Shown here: positions 61,101-64,000 of the stretch, one piece after another
How the letters are laid out: each line of letters starts with the position of its first letter
Numbering within the stretch: position 1 is the first letter of the stretch
NCBI GenBank assembly: GCA_900239685.1
Contig: OENT01000007.1
Coordinates: 372,001 to 436,000, forward strand
DNA length: 64,000 bases
From: Rotaria macrura
Taxonomy: Eukaryota > Rotifera > Eurotatoria > Philodinida > Philodinidae
Reading direction: 5' to 3'
Position numbers and translations under genes: made by a program
The notes under the pieces: model-generated
The model's database searches: none
What the model was told of the DNA's origin: nothing
Seen by the model: only the letters and a program-made list of their open reading frames with translations

Positions 61101-62318
61101 ACAAGTCTTTCGAGGGATTGTAATGGATGTGGATGTGGTTCAGCTGTTGTTGATAGCTTATTTGATGCTGATGAATTCATATTCGATTGTTGTTGACTTA
61201 GAAACATTTGATTTTGATCTGACATGATTGGATGATTGGGATGACAAAATTGTTGTGATGGTGGCATTCTATACTGATGATGTTCATAAGGATGATAATG
61301 CATTGGATGTGATGATGGGGGTGGCGGTAATGGTGCTCGATGTCCAGCCCATGGCGGAGGATGCTGCTGTGGGTGCATCATCATTCGTTGACTTGCATAC
61401 ATAAACTGTTGTTGTTGCTGCTGTTGTTGATCAGGAGAGTAAAAACGTGGAGGTGGCGGATTGTAATAGCATCCTGGTCCTGGTCCAACTCCAGCTGAAG
61501 GATTATTACCGCGGTAGATCATTCCTGGTGGCTGAAATTGATGCGGTGATGGTTGCGGAAGATAATCGTTGAACGGGGGACCTTCCATGGGTGGTGGTAA
61601 TGCATCGATTGATGTTGATCGATGTGGTGATGATGTTGATGATGATGGACTTATATCGAAAAATGTATTTGGATTAACAGGATTTTGGAAAGAGTTAGAA
61701 CGATGATATGCTGATGATGTTTCGAAGGGTGATGGACCCGGAAGGCCTCGATCTGGTGATGGGCCACTACTAGCTGGTGGTGTGCTAACGTGAGGTCCAG
61801 GAGAATATGCTGTTGGATTTTGGTTAATTGTTCGATTGAAAGTATTGATTGCAGGACTAGCTGTATACGATAGAGTAAACGACAAAAATATTGAAATTCT
61901 CAAAGTCGAGAGATTTTCCTAACCTGTTCGAGAACGGACTATTGTTGGTGGTGGCTCTGAATTAAGATCGAGATATCGTGGTGGATTATTTAAACCTGAT
62001 CGCACAGAAAGAAAAATAAGGGTTACAAAAGAACTCTTGCCTATGCAGTGAGGTGAAAAACAAACTTTTTACACTCTGCTTCAAGAGTAAAATATTATCC
62101 ATAATCGTATATATATCATTATTTGCAATGCCTAATGTTTGTAATTGAGCAGCAGTTAATTGACAAACCTATGAATTTAGATTCGATGAAAGTGAAATTA
62201 ATATTATTTCAACAACGTTGTGTCTTACCGATTGAAGATTTTGAAAACCAGATCGTTCAAATCGATCGGCATATTTACTACATGTGAATGTATCAAGCCA
62301 ATGTGCAATGCTAACCAT
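55112..62318 (-). CDS. SAM-domain protein with C-terminal extended PHD (TCF20/RAI1-type)
   Basis: Eleven exons in phase: 62318-62229, 62168-62075, 61995-61924, 61860-61082, 61017-60431, 57966-57080, 57004-56438, 56369-56236, 55481-55388, 55325-55270, 55192-55112, giving 1146 residues; reading through exon 10 instead stops at 55261 (1122 residues). The N-terminus is a SAM domain (IAHWLDTFTCSKYADRFE, GFQNLQSVCQLTAAQLQTLG, IYTIMDNILL). A long Pro/Gln/His-rich region ends in HPLQSLERLVLLPESQVIDP. Ser-rich and acidic stretches (runs of Asp) follow. The C-terminal ePHD has WRCILCWKEPYEEYLGPLFG, TEVWLHRDCALW, TCSVCQIPGAALACRYRNC, YHYPCA and SYSVYCPKH, in the order of TCF20 and RAI1. It is probably a chromatin-bound transcription regulator. 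One intron is about 2.5 kb (57967-60430). Confidence 0.82.
57967..60430 (-). other. Long intron of the SAM-ePHD gene
   Basis: About 2.46 kb of AT-rich sequence. The donor at 60430 and the acceptor at 57967-57968 have matching phase 2. No nested gene was recognised; short ORFs at 58222-58449 and 59092-59304 lack support. Confidence 0.55.
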
Positions 62319-63285
62319 TGTGAAGATTTTTTCAAGAAATCATACAGTAGTCATTTCTTTGAAGTGACAACAATGTTTGTGTGTATGTATATGTTTGTGA
62401 GAAAGATTGATTGTAGAAAATAAAATAGATTAAGACTTTTTTGATTGGATATAAAGTAATATATAATTGTTGATTGGATATGTATTGAAATATAACTAAC
62501 GTCAACGAATTGATGTTTAAAAGAAGATTTTACATTAAAAAGAAATGTTTTTCATCGAAAGAAAAGTTTGTCTGGCATTATTCTTGCTAGAGGTTCTGTC
62601 GAATGTTTTTCATTGGATGCATTCAGCAGCAAATGAATTTCACGTTTTATTATTAATGTATTATTTAATTTAAAATCATAAGAAACAAAAGAATTATAGG
62701 AAAGGGATCTCTATGAACGAGAAAGATATATACAGTTGTCCAATATTATACTAGCCGTTTCGATAGCATGGTAACCAATTTAAAATTAAAAAAAAATTTT
62801 TCTTGGGACACATGAAGTCTAAGCAAGCCAACATAATAATGTAAATGTTAAAATAGTTTCAAAGTACTCTAGCCTAGTTTTGTGCATACCACAGCCGTTT
62901 ATTGTTATAACGAACACGTCTGATTGAATTAGATTGTGTTACGACATGGTCTTTGCCTTATTCAAACTAGTATCCTACAATAATGTTTGAGTACCATAGT
63001 GTAGTACATTCATTAACATGGGGGAGTAGAAGGAAAAGCGAATGCAGATAATTCGAATATGCAGGGAGCAGAAATCATATTTTTTATTCGGCTCTACTTA
63101 TTTAAATAATACAAAATTGGAGCATACTGCTACTAAATTGATTGTCGAATGATAAAAGATGATTGCCTTGAATTTAGATTCTTTGATTTGATTTCCGCCG
63201 GAATCTCTACCATGAAAAAGAAAAATGTTAATTTCCGGTTTACCCACAATGAGTCCTGATTGTTAGGATTGAGCAACACTAATGA
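62319..63285. other. Intergenic region upstream of the SAM-ePHD gene
   Basis: AT-rich, contains the promoter of the SAM-ePHD gene and the 3' flank of the edge gene. No exon seen. Confidence 0.4.
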
Positions 63286-63945
63286 TTAAACGTTACAATC
63301 TGCATGTTTTCCACTATCTTCTATATGGAGATGCTGATGGTCGAATAGTTTGATAGACGTGAAGATGAGTTCAATTTTCAAAAGTTCAGGGAGTGAATTT
63401 ACGAATTCGCTTAATGATTGTGTGTAAATGTCTATTTTAGTAGAATTTTCGAGCTCAATACGATTCAAAATATACAAAAATGGATAATGAAATCGATCTT
63501 CATTATGATTAATAAATGATTTAAGCATAAGACGAGTAGCGGCTGAAGAAGAAACAAGTTAACTAATAGAGATTCATAGAAATATTTCATATGAATGAAA
63601 TTTGAATTATCAATGTGAAAATATATGCTCAAGTCTGTTTAGCTTAATCAGCTCTCATCAGTAAAATTAACATTGAGAAATTACAGTTGATCCAAGGAAG
63701 TGTTTGTTCTTATGTGTAAGCTAGGAATAATGAAGATAGAGAAGTTTACGTTTCTGCACGAAGTAGTTCTAATTTTGAATCCTATGTATACGTATATATG
63801 AAATTTTGAAAGTCATCACATTATTTGATTCCATAGAGGTATATGCGGACAAATTTTTCTATCCTTTTCATCTAGATCTAGAGCATCAACTAGATATGAT
63901 ACTAATGCATGGTTTAACTAGAACATTTCTGTTGTATCATGTTTT
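63286..63945 (-). CDS. 3' exons of an unrecognised gene running off the right side
   Basis: The last exon is 63542-63286: acceptor TTCTTCAG, then 85 codons with MLKSFINHNEDRFHYPFLYI, EFVNSLPELLKIELIFTSIK and a TAA stop at 63286. It reads as amphipathic helices, possibly a HEAT/ARM-type or other helical protein. A 32-nt exon 63781-63750 (DSKLELLRAE plus two bases) joins in frame. A further open piece at about 63935-63820 (LNHALVSYLVDALDLDEKDR, then PHIPLWNQIM) looks coding, but its donor phase does not fit the 32-nt exon, so that part of the model is doubtful. No family was recognised. The start lies upstream, probably beyond the window. Confidence 0.4.
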
Positions 63946-64000
63946 AATTGTTTGTCTGTGGTCATAATTTCATAAGAAATGAATAATTAAAGTCATTGAA

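Noticed and set aside
1..64000. tRNA, rRNA and CRISPR arrays
   Set aside because: No tRNA B-box with cloverleaf context, no rRNA segments and no regularly spaced direct repeats were recognised by eye on either strand.

Overview
This is an AT-rich animal nuclear window. Every confident gene is broken by spliceosomal introns, many only 50-100 bp long, with some of 0.5-2.5 kb. There are no bacterial signals (no operons, no ribosome-binding sites). The gene set is metazoan: a kinin/tachykinin-type GPCR, rabphilin, SCAMP, lysosomal beta-hexosaminidase, NKRF with an XRN2-binding domain, LYAR and RBMX2. The exon style and an EF-hand/Gly-rich/Pro-rich structural protein suggest a rotifer, most likely a bdelloid. 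That assignment is inference; no marker gene proves it. Gene models were built by hand from GT-AG (two GC-AG) junctions, and phases were checked exon by exon. Internal frames close for all main genes except where stated.

Layout, left to right: (1) 0.5-3.1 kb, minus: F-box plus leucine-rich-repeat gene, mostly one 84-nt exon per repeat. (2) 3.4-4.3 kb: long inverted-repeat element (MITE-like). (3) 5.9-7.3 kb, minus: LYAR. (4) 8.1-8.8 kb, minus: RBMX2, divergent from (5) 9.05-13.2 kb, plus: SCAMP carrying two pairs of phase-matched duplicate exons. (6) 13.5-14.8 kb, plus: LPLAT/DGAT-type acyltransferase. (7) 15.0-20.7 kb, plus: NKRF-like protein. (8) 23.4-26.1 kb, plus: beta-hexosaminidase. (9) 29.6-32.7 kb, plus: rabphilin-3A-like. 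(10) 33.6-34.8 kb, plus: FAM81-like coiled coil. (11) 35.9-37.8 kb, minus: EF-hand/Gly/Pro-rich protein. (12) 38.6-40.6 kb, minus: neuropeptide GPCR. (13) 40.6-54.4 kb: gene-poor tract with two further MITE-like elements, a cluster of heat-shock-element-like motifs and a GC-rich island. (14) 54.5-54.9 kb, minus: decayed AAMDC (Mth938-domain) pseudogene. (15) 55.1-62.3 kb, minus: SAM-domain to ePHD (TCF20/RAI1-type) nuclear protein. (16) 63.3 kb to the edge, minus: last exons of an unrecognised gene.

The genes do not form a pathway. Several are membrane-traffic or neurosecretory (SCAMP, rabphilin, GPCR) and several are nuclear or RNA-related (LYAR, RBMX2, NKRF, SAM-ePHD). The most notable observations are the paired alternative exons in SCAMP, the SAM+ePHD architecture, the near mirror-symmetric EF-hand/Gly/Pro protein, two probable GC-AG introns, the AAMDC pseudogene, and a GC-rich MITE sitting inside a TTCnnGAA-rich tract.
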